64,000 nucleotides of DNA from Meconema thalassinum (lineage: Eukaryota > Arthropoda > Insecta > Orthoptera > Tettigoniidae): assembly GCA_946902985.2 (NCBI GenBank), contig CAMPQE020000052.1, forward strand, positions 1-64,000, written 5' to 3'. Under the pieces are notes generated by a model that made no database searches, was not told where the DNA came from, and saw nothing but the letters and a program-made list of their open reading frames with translations. Below, piece by piece: positions 12,888 through 26,500 of this stretch; position 1 is the first letter of the stretch, and each line of letters begins with the position of its first letter. A program made the translations under genes and the position numbers.

Positions 12888-15800
12888 GATCCTTGACGGT
12901 ATTAGAGGGCAGAGCTGCAAAGTGGGGGATGGTGAGGATCCTTGACGGTATTAGAGGGCAGAGCTGCAAAGTGGGAGATGGTGAGGAACCTTGACGGTAT
13001 TAGAGGGCAGAGCTGCAAAGTGGGAGATGGTGAGGATCCTTGACGGTATTAGAGGGCAGAGCTGCACAGTGGGAGATGGTGAGGAACCTTGACGGTATTA
13101 GAGGGCAGAGCTGCACAGTGGGAGATGGTGAGGATCCTTGACGGTATTAGAGGACAGAGCTGCACAGTGGGAGATGGTGAGGAACCTTGACGGTATTAGA
13201 GGGCAGAGCTGCAAAGTGGGAGATGGTGAGGAACCTTGACGGTATTAGAGGGCAGAGCTGCACAGTGGGAGATGGTGAGGAACCTTGACGGTATTAGAGG
13301 GCAGAGCTGCAAAGTGGGAGATGGTAAGGAACCTTGACGGTATTAGAGGACAGAGCTGCACAGTGGGAGATGGTGAGGATCCTTGACGGTATTAGAGGGC
13401 AGAGCTGCAAAGTGGGAGATGGTGAGGAACCTTGACGGTATTAGAGGGCAGAGCTGCAAAGTGGGAGATGGTGAGGAACCTTGACGGTATTAGAGGGCAG
13501 AGCTGCAAAGTGGGAGATGGTGGGGAACCTTGACGGTATTAGAGGGCAGAGCTGCACAGTGGGAGATGGTGAGGAACCTTGACGGTATTAGAGGGCAGAG
13601 CTGCACAGTGGGAGATGGTGAGGATCCTTGACGGTATTAGAGGGCAGAGCTGCAAAGTGGGAGATGGTGAGGATCCTTGACGGTATTAGAGGGCAGAGCT
13701 GCACAGTGGGAGATGGTGAGGAACCTTGACGGTATTAGAGGGCAGAGCTGCAAAGTGGGAGATGGTGAGGAACCTTGACGGTATTAGAGGGCAGAGCTGC
13801 ACAGTGGGAGATGGTGAGGAACCTTGACGGTATTAGAGGACAGAGCTGCACAGTGGGAGATGGTGAGGAACCTTGACGGTATTAGAGGGCAGAGCTGCAA
13901 AGTGGGAGATGGTGAGGAACCTTGACGGTATTAGAGGACAGAGCTGCACAGTGGGAGATGGTGAGGAACCTTGACGGTATTAGAGGGCAGAGCTGCAAAG
14001 TGGGAGATGGTGAGGATCCTTGATGGTATTATTGGACAGAGCCGCACAGTGGGAGATGGCGAGGAACCTTGACGGTATTAGAGGGCAGAGCCGCACAGTG
14101 GGAGAAGGCGAGGAACCTTGACGGTATTAGAGGACAGAGCTGCACAGTGGGAGACGGTGAGGATCCTTGACGGTATTAGAGGGCAGAGCTGCAAAGTGGG
14201 AGATGGTGAGGAACCTTGACGGTATTAGAGGGCAGAGCTGCAAAGTGGGAGATGGTGAGGAACCTTGACGGTATTAGAGGGCAGAGCTGCAAAGTGGGAG
14301 ATGGTGAGGAACCTTGACGGTATTAGAGGGCAGAGCTGCAAAGTGGGAGATGGTGAGGAACCTTGACGGTATTAGAGGGCAGAGCTGCACAGTGGGAGAT
14401 GGTGAGGAACCTTGACGGTATTAGAGGGCAGAGCTGCACAGTGGGAGATGGTGAGGATCCTTGACGGTATTAGAGGGCAGAGCTGCAAAGTGGGAGATGG
14501 TGAGGATCCTTGACGGTATTAGAGGGCAGAGCTGCAAAGTGGGAGATGGTGAGGATCCTTGACGGTATTAGAGGGCAGAGTTGCAAAGTGGGAGATGGTG
14601 AGGATCCTTGACGGTATTAGAGGACAGAGCTGCACAGTGGGAGATGGTGAGGATCCTTGACGGTATTAGAGGGCAGAGCTGCACAGTGGGAGATGGTGAG
14701 GATCCTTGACGGTATTAGAGGGCAGAGCTGCACAGTGGGAGATGGTGAGGATCCTTGACGGTATTAGAGGACAGATCTGCAAAGTGGGAGATGGTGAGGA
14801 TCCTTGACGGTATTAGAGGGCAGAGCTGCAAAGTGGGAGATGGTGAGGAACCTTGACGGTATTAGAGGGCAGAGCTGCACAGTGGGAGATGGTGAGGATC
14901 CTTGACGGTATTAGAGGGCAGAGCTGCACAGTGGGAGATGGTGAGGAACCTTGACTGTATTAGAGGGCAGAGCTGCAAAGTGGGAGATGGTGAGGAACCT
15001 TGACGGTATTAGAGGGCAGAGCTGCACAGTGGGAGATGGTGAGGATCCTTGACGGTATTAGAGGGCAGAGCTGCAAAGTGGGAGATGGTGAGGAACCTTG
15101 ACGGTATTAGAGGGCAGAGCTGCAAAGTGGGAGATGGTGAGGAACCTTGACGGTATTAGAGGGCAGAGCTGCAAAGTGGGAGATGGTGAGGAACCTTGAC
15201 GGTATTAGAGGGCAGAGCTGCAAAGTGGGAGATGGTGAGGAACCTTGACGGTATTAGAGGGCAGAGCTGCACAGTGGGAGATGGTGAGGATCCTTGACGG
15301 TATTAGAGGGCAGAGCTGCACAGTGGGAGATGGTGAGGAACCTTGACGGTATTAGAGGGCAGAGCTGCAAAGTGGGAGATGGTGAGGAACCTTGACGGTA
15401 TTAGAGGGCAGAGCTGCACAGTGGGAGATGGTGAGGAACCTTGACGGTATTAGAGGGCAGAGCTGCAAAGTGGGAGATGGTGAGGATCCTTGACGGTATT
15501 AGAGGGCAGAGCTGCAAAGTGGGAGATGGTGAGGATCCTTGACGGTATTAGAGGGCAGAGCTGCACAGTGGGAGATGGTGAGGATCCTTGACGGTATTAG
15601 AGGGCAGAGCTGCACAGTGGGAGATGGTGAGGATCCTTGACGGTATTAGAGGGCAGAGCTGCACAGTGGGAGATGGTGAGGAACCTTGACGGTATTAGAG
15701 GGCAGAGCTGCACAGTGGGAGATGGTGAGGAACCTTGACGGTATTAGAGGGCAGAGCTGCACAGTGGGAGATGGTGAGGAACCTTGACGGTATTAGAGGG

Positions 15801-16268
15801 CAGAGCTGCACAGTGGGAGATGGTGAGGAACCTTGACGGTATTAGAGGGCAGAGCTGCACAGTGGGAGATGGTGAGGAACCTTGACGGTATTAGAGGGCA
15901 GAGCTGCAAAGTGGGAGATGGTGAGGAACCTTGACGGTATTAGAGGGCAGAGCTGCACAGTGGGAGATGGTGAGGAACCTTGACGGTATTAGAGGGCAGA
16001 GCTGCAAAGTGGGAGATGGTGAGGAACCTTGACGGTATTAGAGGGCAGAGCTGCACAGTGGGAGATGGTGAGGATCCTTGACGGTATTAGAGGACAGAGC
16101 TGCACAGTGGGAGATGGTGAGGAACCTTGACGGTATTAGAGGACAGAGCTGCACAGTGGGAGATGGTGAGGAACCTTGACGGTATTAGAGGGCAGAGCTG
16201 CACAGTGGGAGATGGTGACGAACCTTGACGGTATTAGAGGACAGAGCTGCAAAGTGGGAGATGGTGAG
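12888..16268. repeat. 69-unit (3,381-bp) direct tandem duplication, second copy
   Basis: Landmarks at 12,927, 13,326, 13,523, unit 14,015, 14,772 and 14,956 match the first copy one for one. A private double change gives GTATTATTGGACAG near 14,030. Part of the block appears a third time from about 19,003 (landmarks 19,003, 19,402 and 19,599, each +6,076 bp or 124 units from this copy). Confidence 0.88.
14015..14112. repeat. GCCGCAC/ATGGCGAG landmark doublet, copy 2
   Basis: Same doublet, 69 units after the first copy, sharing GATGG and GAGAAGGCGAGG with it. It adds a private ATTATTGG change. Sharing of several substitutions shows descent by block duplication, not independent mutation. Confidence 0.9.
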
Positions 16269-18669
16269 GATCCTTGACGGTATTAGAGGGCAGAGCTGCA
16301 AAGTGGGAGATGGTGAGGAACCTTGACGGTATTAGAGGGCAGAGCTGCAAAGTGGGAGATGGTGAGGAACCTTGACGGTATTAGAGGGCAGAGCTGCACA
16401 GTGGGAGATGGTGAGGAACCTTGACGGTATTAGAGGGCAGAGCTGCAAAGTGGGAGATGGTGAGGATCCTTGACGGTATTAGAGGGCAGAGCTGCAAAGT
16501 GGGAGATGGTGAGGAACCTTGACGGTATTAGAGGGCAGAACTGCACAGTGGGAGATGGTGAGGATCCTTGACGGTATTAGAGGGCAGAGCTGCACAGTGG
16601 GAGATGGTGAGGATCCTTGACGGTATTAGAGGGCAGAGCTGCAAAGTGGGAGATGGTGAGGATCCTTGACGGTATTAGAGGGCAGAGCTGCAAAGTGGGA
16701 GATGGTGAGGAACCTTGACGGTATTAGAGGACAGAGCTGCACAGTGGGAGATGGTGAGGATCCTTGACGGTATTAGAGGGCAGAGCTGCAAAGTGGGAGA
16801 TGGTGAGGATCCTTGACGGTATTAGAGGGCAGAGCTGCAAAGTGGGAGATGGTGAGGAACCTTGACGGTATTAGAGGACAGAGCTGCACAGTGGGAGATG
16901 GTGAGGAACCTTGACGGTATTAGAGGGCAGAGCTGCATAGTGGGAGATGTTGAGGATCCTTGACGGTATTAGAGGGCAGAGCTGCACAGTGGGAGATGGT
17001 GAGGATCCTTGACGGTATTAGAGGGCAGAGCTGCACAGTGGGAGATGGTGAGGAACCTTGACGGTATTAGAGGGCAGAGCTGCACAGTGGGAGATGGTGA
17101 GGAACCTTGACGGTATTAGAGGGCAGAGCTGCACAGTGGGAGATGGTGAGGATCCTTGACGGTATTAGAGGGCAGAGCTGCACAGTGGGAGATGGTGAGG
17201 ATCCTTGACGGTATTAGAGGGCAGAGCTGCACAGTGGGAGATGGTGAGGAACCTTGACGGTATTAGAGGGCAGAGCTGCAAGGTGGGAGATGGTGAGGAT
17301 CCTTGACGGTATTAGAGGGCAGAGCTGCAAAGTGGGAGATGGTGAGGAACCTTGACGGTATTAGAGGGCAGAGCTGCAAAGTGGGAGATGGTGAGGAACC
17401 TTGACGGTATTAGAGGGCAGAGCTGCACAGTGGGAGATGGTGAGGAACCTTGACGGTATTAGGGGGCAGAGCTGCACAGTGGGAGATGGTGAGGAACCTT
17501 GACGGTATTAGAGGGCAGAGCTGCAAAGTGGGAGATGGTGAGGAACCTTGACGGTATTAGAGGGCAGAGCTGCACAGTGGGAGATGGTGAGGAACCTTGA
17601 CGGTATTAGAGGACAGAGCTGCAAAGTGGGAGATGGTGAGGATCCTTGACGGTATTAAAGGGCAGAGCTGCACAGTGGGAGATGGTGACGAACCTTGACG
17701 GTATTAGAGGGCAGAGCTGCACAGTGGGAGATGGTGAGGAACCTTGACGGTATTAGAGGGCAGAGCTGCAAAGTGGGAGATGGTGAGGAACCTTGACGGT
17801 ATTAGAGGGCAGAGCTGCACAGTGGGAGATGGTGAGGATCCTTGACGGTATTAGAGGGCAGAGCTGCAAAGTGGGAGATGGTGAGGAACCTTGACGGTAT
17901 TAGAGGGCAGAGCTGCACAGTGGGAGATGGTGAGGAACCTTGACGGTATTAGAGGGCAGAGCTGCACAGTGGGAGATGGTGAGGAACCTTGACGGTATTA
18001 GAGGACAGAGCTGCAAAGTGGGAGATGGTGAGGATCCTTGACGGTATTAGAGGGCAGAGCTGCACAGTGGGAGATGGTGAGGATCCTTGACGGTATTAGA
18101 GGGCAGAGCTGCACAGTGGGAGATGGTGAGGATCCTTGACGGTATTAGAGGGCAGAGCTGCACAGTGGGAGATGGTGAGGATCCTTGACGGTATTAGAGG
18201 ACAGAGCTGCAAAGTGGGAGATGGTGAGGAACCTTGACGGTATTAGAGGGCAGAGCTGCACAGTGGGAGATGGTGAGGAACCTTGACGGTATTAGAGGGC
18301 AGAGCTGCAAAGTGGGAGATGGTGAGGAACCTTGACGGAATTAGAGGGCAGAGCTGCACAGTGGGAGATGGTGAGGATCCTTGACGGTATTAGAGGGCAG
18401 AGCTGCACAGTGGGAGATGGTGAGGAACCTTGACGGTATTAGAGGGCAGAGCTGCAAAGTGGGAGATGGTGAGGATCCTTGACGGTATTAGAGGGCAGAG
18501 CTGCACAGTGGGAGATGGTGAGGAACCTTGACGGTATTAGAGGACAGAGCTGCAAAGTGGGAGATGGTGAGGATCCTTGACGGTATTAGAGGGCAGAGCT
18601 GCACAGTGGGAGATGGTGAGGAACCTTGACGGTATTAGAGGACAGAGCTGCAAAGTGGGAGATGGTGAG
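14211..18669. repeat. 189-unit-spaced duplication, right copy
   Basis: This is the partner of 4,950-9,408, shifted by 189 units. Private changes include GCATAG and ATGTTGAGG (about 16,940-16,950), CAAGGTGGG (about 17,282) and AGGGGGCAG (about 17,463). The shift equals the sum of two other shifts seen here, 120 units (5,511 to 11,391) and 69 units (11,391 to 14,772), showing nested events. Confidence 0.8.
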
Positions 18670-18816
18670 GAACCTTGACGGTATTAGAGGGCAGAGCTGC
18701 ACAGTGGGAGATGGTGAGGAACCTTGACGGTATTAGAGGGCAGAGCTGCAAAGTGGGAGATGGTGAGGATCCTTGACGGTATTAGAGGGCAGAGCTGCAA
18801 AGTGGGAGATGGTGAG
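18180..18816. repeat. Block with GACGGAATT landmark, copy 3
   Basis: GACGGAATT at 18,339 lies exactly 9,261 bp (189 units) after the copy at 9,078. The block therefore travelled as part of the larger 189-unit duplication. Boundaries are by alignment to copies 1 and 2 and are approximate. Confidence 0.8.
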
Positions 18817-18963
18817 GATCCTTGACGGTATTAGAGGACAGAGCTGCAAAGTGGGAGATGGTGAGGAACCTTGACGGTATTAGAGGGCAGAGCTGCACAG
18901 TGGGAGATGGTGAGGAACCTTGACGGTATTAGAGGGCAGAGCTGCAAAGTGGGGGATGGTGAG

Positions 18964-19655
18964 GAACCTTGACGGTATTAGAGGGCAGAGCTGCAAAGTG
19001 GGGGATGGTGAGGATCCTTGACGGTATTAGAGGGCAGAGCTGCAAAGTGGGAGATGGTGAGGAACCTTGACGGTATTAGAGGGCAGAGCTGCAAAGTGGG
19101 AGATGGTGAGGATCCTTGACGGTATTAGAGGGCAGAGCTGCACAGTGGGAGATGGTGAGGAACCTTGACGGTATTAGAGGGCAGAGCTGCACAGTGGGAG
19201 ATGGTGAGGATCCTTGACGGTATTAGAGGACAGAGCTGCACAGTGGGAGATGGTGAGGAACCTTGACGGTATTAGAGGGCAGAGCTGCAAAGTGGGAGAT
19301 GGTGAGGAACCTTGACGGTATTAGAGGGCAGAGCTGCACAGTGGGAGATGGTGAGGAACCTTGACGGTATTAGAGGGCAGAGCTGCAAAGTGGGAGATGG
19401 TAAGGAACCTTGACGGTATTAGAGGACAGAGCTGCACAGTGGGAGATGGTGAGGATCCTTGACGGTATTAGAGGGCAGAGCTGCAAAGTGGGAGATGGTG
19501 AGGAACCTTGACGGTATTAGAGGGCAGAGCTGCAAAGTGGGAGATGGTGAGGAACCTTGACGGTATTAGAGGGCAGAGCTGCAAAGTGGGAGATGGTGGG
19601 GAACCTTGACGGTATTAGAGGGCAGAGCTGCACAGTGGGAGATGGTGAGGAACCT
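18964..19655. repeat. Third, partial copy of the start of the 69-unit block
   Basis: GTGGGGGATGG (19,003), GGTAAGGAACC (19,402) and GTGGGGAACC (19,599) keep the spacing they have at 9,546/9,945/10,142 and 12,927/13,326/13,523. The unit just upstream also has GGGGGATGG (18,954), a change absent from the equivalent position of the other copies, which looks like a local one-unit spread of the variant. The GCCGCAC doublet does not follow at the expected place, so the copy is truncated on the right. Confidence 0.75.
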
Positions 19656-22442
19656 TGACGGTATTAGAGGACAGAGCTGCAAAGTGGGAGATGGTGAGGA
19701 ACCTTGACGGTATTAGAGGACAGAGCTGCACAGTGGGAGATGGTGAGGAACCTTGACGGTATTAGAGGGCAGAGCTGCACAGTGGGAGATGGTAAGGATC
19801 CTTAACGGTATTAGAGGGCAGAGCTGCACAGTGGGAGATGGTGAGGAACCTTGACGGTATTAGAGGGCAGAGCTGCAAAGTGGGAGATGGTGAGGATCCT
19901 TGACGGTATTAGAGGGCAGAGCTGCACAGTGGGAGATGGTGAGGAACCTTGACGGTATTAGAGGGCAGAGCTGCAAAGTGGGAGATGGTGAGGATCCTTG
20001 ACGGTATTAGAGGGCAGAGCTGCAAAGTGGGAGATGGTGAGGAACCTTGACGGTATTAGAGGGCAGAGCTGCACAGTGGGAGATGGTGAGGAACCTTGAC
20101 GGTATTAGAGGGCAGAGCTGCAAAGTGGGAGATGGTGAGGATCCTTGACGGTATTAGAGGGCAGAGCTGCAAAGTGGGAGATGGTGAGGAACCTTGACGG
20201 TATTAGAGGGCAGAGCTGCACAGTGGGAGATGGTGAGGAACCTTGACGGTATTAGAGGGCAGAGCTGCAAAGTGGGAGATGGTGAGGAACCTTGACGGTA
20301 TTAGAGGGCAGAGCTGCAAAGTGGGAGATGGTGAGGAACCTTGACGGTATTAGAGGGCAGAGCTGCAAAGTGGGAGATGTTGAGGAACCTTGACGGTATT
20401 AGAGGGCAGAGCTGCACAGTGGGAGATGGTGAGGAACCTTGACGGTATTAGAGGGCAGAGCTGCAAAGTGGGAGATGGTGAGGAACCTTGACGGTATTAG
20501 AGGGCAGAGCTGCACAGTGGGAGATGGTGAGGAACCTTGACGGTATTAGAGGGCAGAGCTGCAAAGTGGGAGATGGTGAGGAACCTTGACGGTATTAGAG
20601 GGCAGAGCTGCACAGTGGGAGATGGTGAGGATCCTTGACGGTATTAGAGGGCAGAGCTGCACAGTGGGAGATGGTGAGGAACCTTGACGGTATTAGAGGG
20701 CAGAGCTGCACAGTGGGAGATGGTGAGGAACCTTGACGGTATTAGAGGGCAGAGCTGCACAGTGGGAGATGGTGAGGATCCTTGACGGTATTAGAGGGCA
20801 GAGCTGCAAAGTGGGAGATGGTGAGGATCCTTGACGGTATTAGAGGGCAGAGCTGCAAAGTGGGAGATGGTGAGGAACCTTGACGGTATTAGAGGGCAGA
20901 GCTGCACAGTGGGAGATGGTGAGGAACCTTGACGGTATTAGAGGACAGAGCTGCACAGTGGGAGATGGTGAGGATCCTTGACGGTATTAGAGGGCAGAGC
21001 TGCACAGTGGGAGATGGTGAGGAACCTTGACGGTATTAGAGGGCAGAGCTGCAAAGTGGGAGATGGTGAGGATCCTTGACGGTATTAGAGGGCAGAGCTG
21101 CACAGTGGGAGATGGTGAGGATCCTTGACGGTATTAGAGGGCAGAGCTGCACAGTGGGAGATGGTGAGGAACCTTGACGGTATTAGAGGGCAGAGCTGCA
21201 CAGTGGGAGATGGTGAGGAACCTTGACGGTATTAGAGGGCAGAGCTGCACAGTGGGAGATGGTGAGGAACCTTGACGGTATTAGAGGGCAGAGCTGCAAA
21301 GTGGGAGATGGTGAGGAACCTTGACGGTATTAGAGGGCAGAGCTGCACAGTGGGAGATGGTGAGGATCCTTGACGGTATTAGAGGGCAGAGCAGCACAGT
21401 GGGAGATGGTGAGGAACCTTGACGGTATTAGAGGGCAGCGCTGCACAGTGGGAGATGGTGAGGAACCTTGACGGTATTAGAGGGCAGAGCTGCAAAGTGG
21501 GAGATGGTGAGGAACCTTGACGGTATTAGAGGGCAGATCTGCAAAGTGGGAGATGGTGAGGATCCTTGACGGTATTAAAGGGCAGAGCTGCACAGTGGGA
21601 GATGGTGAGGAACCTTGACGGTATTAGAGGGCAGAGCTGCACAGTGGGAGATGGTGAGGATCCTTGACGGTATTAGAGGGCAGAGCTGCAAAGTGGGAGA
21701 TGGTGAGGAACCTTGACGGTATTAGAGGGCAGAGCTGCACAGTGGGAGATGGTGAGGATCCTTGACGGTATTAGAGGGCAGAGCTGCACAGTGGGAGATG
21801 GTGAGGAACCTTGACGGTATTAGAGGGCAGAGCTGCAAATTGGGAGATGGTGAGGAACCTTGACGGTATTAGAGGGCAGAGCTGCACAGTGGGAGATGGT
21901 GAGGAACCTTGACGGTATTAGAGGACAGAGCTGCACAGTGGGAGATGGTGAGGAACCTTGACGGTATTAGAGGGCAGAGCTGCACAGTGGGAGATGGTGA
22001 GGAACCTTGACGGTATTAGAGGGCAGAGCTGCACAGTGGGAGATGGTGAGGATCCTTGACGGTATTAGAGGGCAGAGCTGCAAAGTGGGAGATGGTGAGG
22101 ATCCTTGACGGTATTAGAGGGCAGAGCTGCACAGTGGGAGATGGTGAGGAACCTTGACGGTATTAGAGGGCAGAGCTGCAAAGTGGGAGACGGTGAGGAA
22201 CCTTGACGGTATTAGAGGGCAGAGCTGCACAGTGGGAGATGGTGAGGAACCTTGACGGTATTAGAGGACAGAGCTGCACAGTGGGAGATGGTGAGGAACC
22301 TTGACGGTATTAGAGGGCAGAGCTGCAAAGTGGGAGATGGTGAGGAACCTTGACGGTATTAGAGGACAGAGCTGCACAGTGGGAGATGGTGAGGAACCTT
22401 GACGGTATTAGAGGGCAGAGCTGCAAAGTGGGAGATGGTGAG

Positions 22443-22540
22443 GATCCTTGACGGTATTAGAGGACAGAGCCGCACAGTGGGAGATGGCGAGGAACCTTGA
22501 CGGTATTAGAGGGCAGAGCCGCACAGTGGGAGATGGCGAG
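22443..22540. repeat. GCCGCAC/ATGGCGAG landmark doublet, copy 3
   Basis: Same doublet with intact GACGG and GAGATGGCGAGG. The units after it run AAC, TGA, five units or so of AGA type, then TGC and TGA types (letters are positions 3, 22 and 33). The same order follows the copy at 62,133, with a GCAAATTGGG unit at 23,065 here and 62,657 there, offset by two units relative to the doublet. Confidence 0.88.
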
Positions 22541-23569
22541 GAACCTTGACGGTATTAGAGGACAGAGCTGCACAGTGGGAGATGGTGAGGATCCTTGACG
22601 GTATTAGAGGGCAGAGCTGCAAAGTGGGAGATGGTGAGGAATCTTGACGGTATTAGAGGGCAGAGCTGCAAAGTGGGAGAAGGTGAGGAACCTTGACGGT
22701 ATTAGAGGGCAGAGCTGCAAAGTGGGAGATGGTGAGGAACCTTGACGGTATTAGAGGGCAGAGCTGCAAAGTGGGAGATGGTGAGGAACCTTGACGGTAT
22801 TAGAGGGCAGAGCTGCAAAGTGGGAGATGGTGAGGAACCTTGACGGTATTAGAGGGCAGAGCTGCACAGTGGGAGATGGTGAGGATCCTTGACGGTATTA
22901 GAGGGCAGAGCTGCACAGTGGGAGATGGTGAGGATCCTTGACGGTATTAGAGGGCAGAGCTGCAAAGTGGGAGATGGTGAGGATCCTTGACGGTATTAGA
23001 GGGCAGAGCTGCAAAGTGGGAGATGGTGAGGATCCTTGACGGTATTAGAGGGCAGAGCTGCAAATTGGGAGATGGTGAGGATCCTTGACGGTATTAGAGG
23101 ACAGAGCTGCACAGTGGGAGATGGTGAGGATCCTTGACGGTATTAGAGGGCAGAGCTGCACAGTGGGAGATGGTGAGGATCCTTGACGGTATTAGAGGGC
23201 AGAGCTGCACAGTGGGAGATGGTGAGGATCCTTGACGGTATTAGAGGACAGAGCTGCAAAGTGGGAGATGGTGAGGATCCTTGACGGTATTAGAGGGCAG
23301 AGCTGCAAAGTGGGAGATGGTGAGGAACCTTGACGGTATTAGAGGACAGAGCTGCAAAGTGGGAGATGGTGAGGATCCTTGACGGTATTAGAGGACAGAG
23401 CAGCACAGTGGGAGATGGTGAGGATCCTTGACGGTATTAGAGGGCAGAGCTGCAAAGTGGGAGATGGTGAGGATCCTTGACGGTATTAGAGGACAGAGCT
23501 GCACAGTGGGAGATGGTGAGGATCCTTGACGGTATTAGAGGACAGAGCTGCAAAGTGGGAGATGGTGAG

Positions 23570-26500
23570 AAACCTTGACGGTATTAGAGGGCAGAGCTGC
23601 AAAGTGGGAGATGGTGAGGATCCTTGACGGTATTAGAGGACAGAGCTGCACAGTGGGAGATGGTGAGGATCCTTGACGGTATTAGAGGGCAGAGCTGCAC
23701 AGTGGGAGATGGTGAGGAACCTTGACGGTATTAGAGGGCAGAGCTGCAAAGTGGGAGATGGTGAGGAACCTTGACGGTATTAGAGGGCAGAGCTGCACAG
23801 TGGGAGATGGTGAGGATCCTTGACGGTATTAAAGGGCAGAGCTGCAAAGTGGGAGATGGTGAGGAACCTTGACGGTATTAGAGGGCAGAGCTGCAAAGTG
23901 GGAGATGGTGAGGAACCTTGACGGTATTAGAGGGCAGAGCTGCAAAGTGGGAGATGGTGAGGAACCTTGACGGTATTAGAGGGCAGAGCTGCAAAGTGGG
24001 AGATGGTGAGGAACCTTGACGGTATTAGAGGGCAGAGCTGCACAGTGGGAGATGGTGAGGAACCTTGACGGTATTAGAGGGCAGAGCTGCACAGTGGGAG
24101 ATGGTGAGGAACCTTGACGGTATTAGAGGGCAGAGCTGCAAAGTGGGAGATGGTGAGGAACCTTGACGGTATTAGAGGGCAGAGCAGCACAGTGGGAGAT
24201 GGTGAGGAACCTTGACGGTATTAGAGGGCAGAGCTGCACAGTGGGAGATGGTGAGGAACCTTGACGGTATTAGAGGGCAGAGCTGCACAGTGGGAGATGG
24301 TGAGGATCCTTGACGGTATTAGAGGGCAGAGCTGCACAGTGGGAGATGGTGAGGAACATTGACGGTATTAGAGGGCAGAGCTGCACAGTGGGAGATGGTG
24401 AGGAACCTTGACGGTATTAGAGGGCAGAGCTGCACAGTGGGAGATGGTGAGGATCCTTGACGGTATTAGAGGGCAGAGTCGCACAGTGGGAGATGGTGAG
24501 GAACCTTGACGGTATTAGAGGGCAGAGCTGCACAGTGGGAGATGGTGAGGAACCTTGACGGTATTAGAGGGCAGAGCTGCACAGTGGGAGATGGTGAGGA
24601 ACCTTGACGGTATTAGAGGGCAGAGCTGCACAGTGGGAGATGGTGAGGAACCTTGACGGTATTAGAGGACAGAGCTGCACAGTGGGAGATGGTGAGGAAC
24701 CTTGACGGTATTAGAGGGCAGAGCTGCACAGTGGGAGATGGTGAGGAACCTTGACGGTATTAGAGGGCAGAGCTGCACAGTGGGAGATGGTGAGGAACCT
24801 TGACGGTATTAGAGGGCAGAGCTGCACAGTGGGAGATGGTGAGGAACCTTGACGGTATTAGAGGGCAGAGCTGCACAGTGGGAGATGGTGAGGAACCTTG
24901 ACGGTATTAGAGGGCAGAGCTGCACAGTGGGAGATGGTGAGGAACCTTGACGGTATTAGAGGACAGAGCTGCACAGTGGGAGATGGTGAGGAACCTTGAC
25001 GGTATTAGAGGACAGAGCTGCACAGTGGGAGATGGTGAGGATCCTTGACGGTATTAGAGGGCAGAGCTGCACAGTGGGAGATTGTGAGGAACCTTGACGG
25101 TATTAGAGGGCAGAGCTGCACAGTGGGAGATGGTGAGGAACCTTGACGGTATTAGAGGGCAGAGCTGCACAGTGGGAGATGGTGAGGAACCTTGACGGTA
25201 TTAGAGGGCAGAGCTGCAAAGTGGGAGATGGTGAGGAACCTTGACGGTATTAGAGGGCAGAGCTGCACAGTGGGAGATGGTGAGGATCCTTGACGGTATT
25301 AGAGGACAGAGCTGCACAGTGGGAGATGGTGAGGAACCTTGACGGTATTAGAGGACAGAGCTGCACAGTGGGAGATGGTGAGGAACCTTGACGGTATTAG
25401 AGGGCAGAGCTGCACAGTGGGAGATGGTGAGGAACCTTGACGGTATTAGAGGACAGAGCTGCAAAGTGGGAGATGGTGAGGATCCTTGACGTTATTAGAG
25501 GGCAGAGCTGCAAAGTGGGAGATGGTGAGGAACCTTGACGGTATTAGAGGGCAGAGCTGCAAAGTGGGAGATGGTGAGGAACCTTGACGTTATTAGAGGG
25601 CAGAGCTGCACAGTGGGAGATGGTGAGGAACCTTGACGGTATTAGAGGGCAGAGCTGCAAAGTGGGAGATGGTGAGGATCCTTGACGGTATTAGAGGGCA
25701 GAGCTTCAAAGTGGGAGATGGTGAGGAACCTTGACGGTATTAGAGGGCAGAGCTGCACAGTGGGAGATGGTGAGGATCCTTGACGGTATTAGAGGGCAGA
25801 GCTGCACAGTGGGAGATGGTGAGGATCCTTGACGGTATTAGAGGGCAGAGCTGCAAAGTGGGAGATGGTGAGGATCCTTGACGGTATTAGAGGGCAGAGC
25901 TGCAAAGTGGGAGATGGTGAGGAACCTTGACGGTATTAGAGGACAGAGCTGCACAGTGGGAGATGGTGAGGAACCTTGACGGTATTAGAGGGCAGAGCTG
26001 CACAGTGGGAGATGGTGAGGATCCTTGACGGTATTAGAGGGCAGAGCTGCACAGTGGGAGATGGTGAGGATCCTTGACGGTATTAGAGGGCAGAGCTGCA
26101 CAGTGGGAGATGGTGAGGAACCTTGACGGTATTAGAGGGCAGAGCTGCACAGTGGGAGATGGTGAGGAACCTTGACGGTATTAGAGGGCAGAGCTGCACA
26201 GTGGGAGATGGTGAGGATCCTTGACGGTATTAGAGGGCAGAGCTGCACAGTGGGAGATGGTGAGGATCCTTGACGGTATTAGAGGGCAGAGCTGCACAGT
26301 GGGAGATGGTGAGGAACCTTGACGGTATTAGAGGGCAGAGCTGCACAGTGGGAGATGGTGAGGATCCTTGACGGTATTAGAGGGCAGAGCTGCACAGTGG
26401 GAGATGGTGAGGATCCTTGACGGTATTAGAGGGCAGAGCTGCACAGTGGGAGATGGTGAGGATCCTTGACGGTATTAGAGGGCAGAGCTGCACAGTGGGA

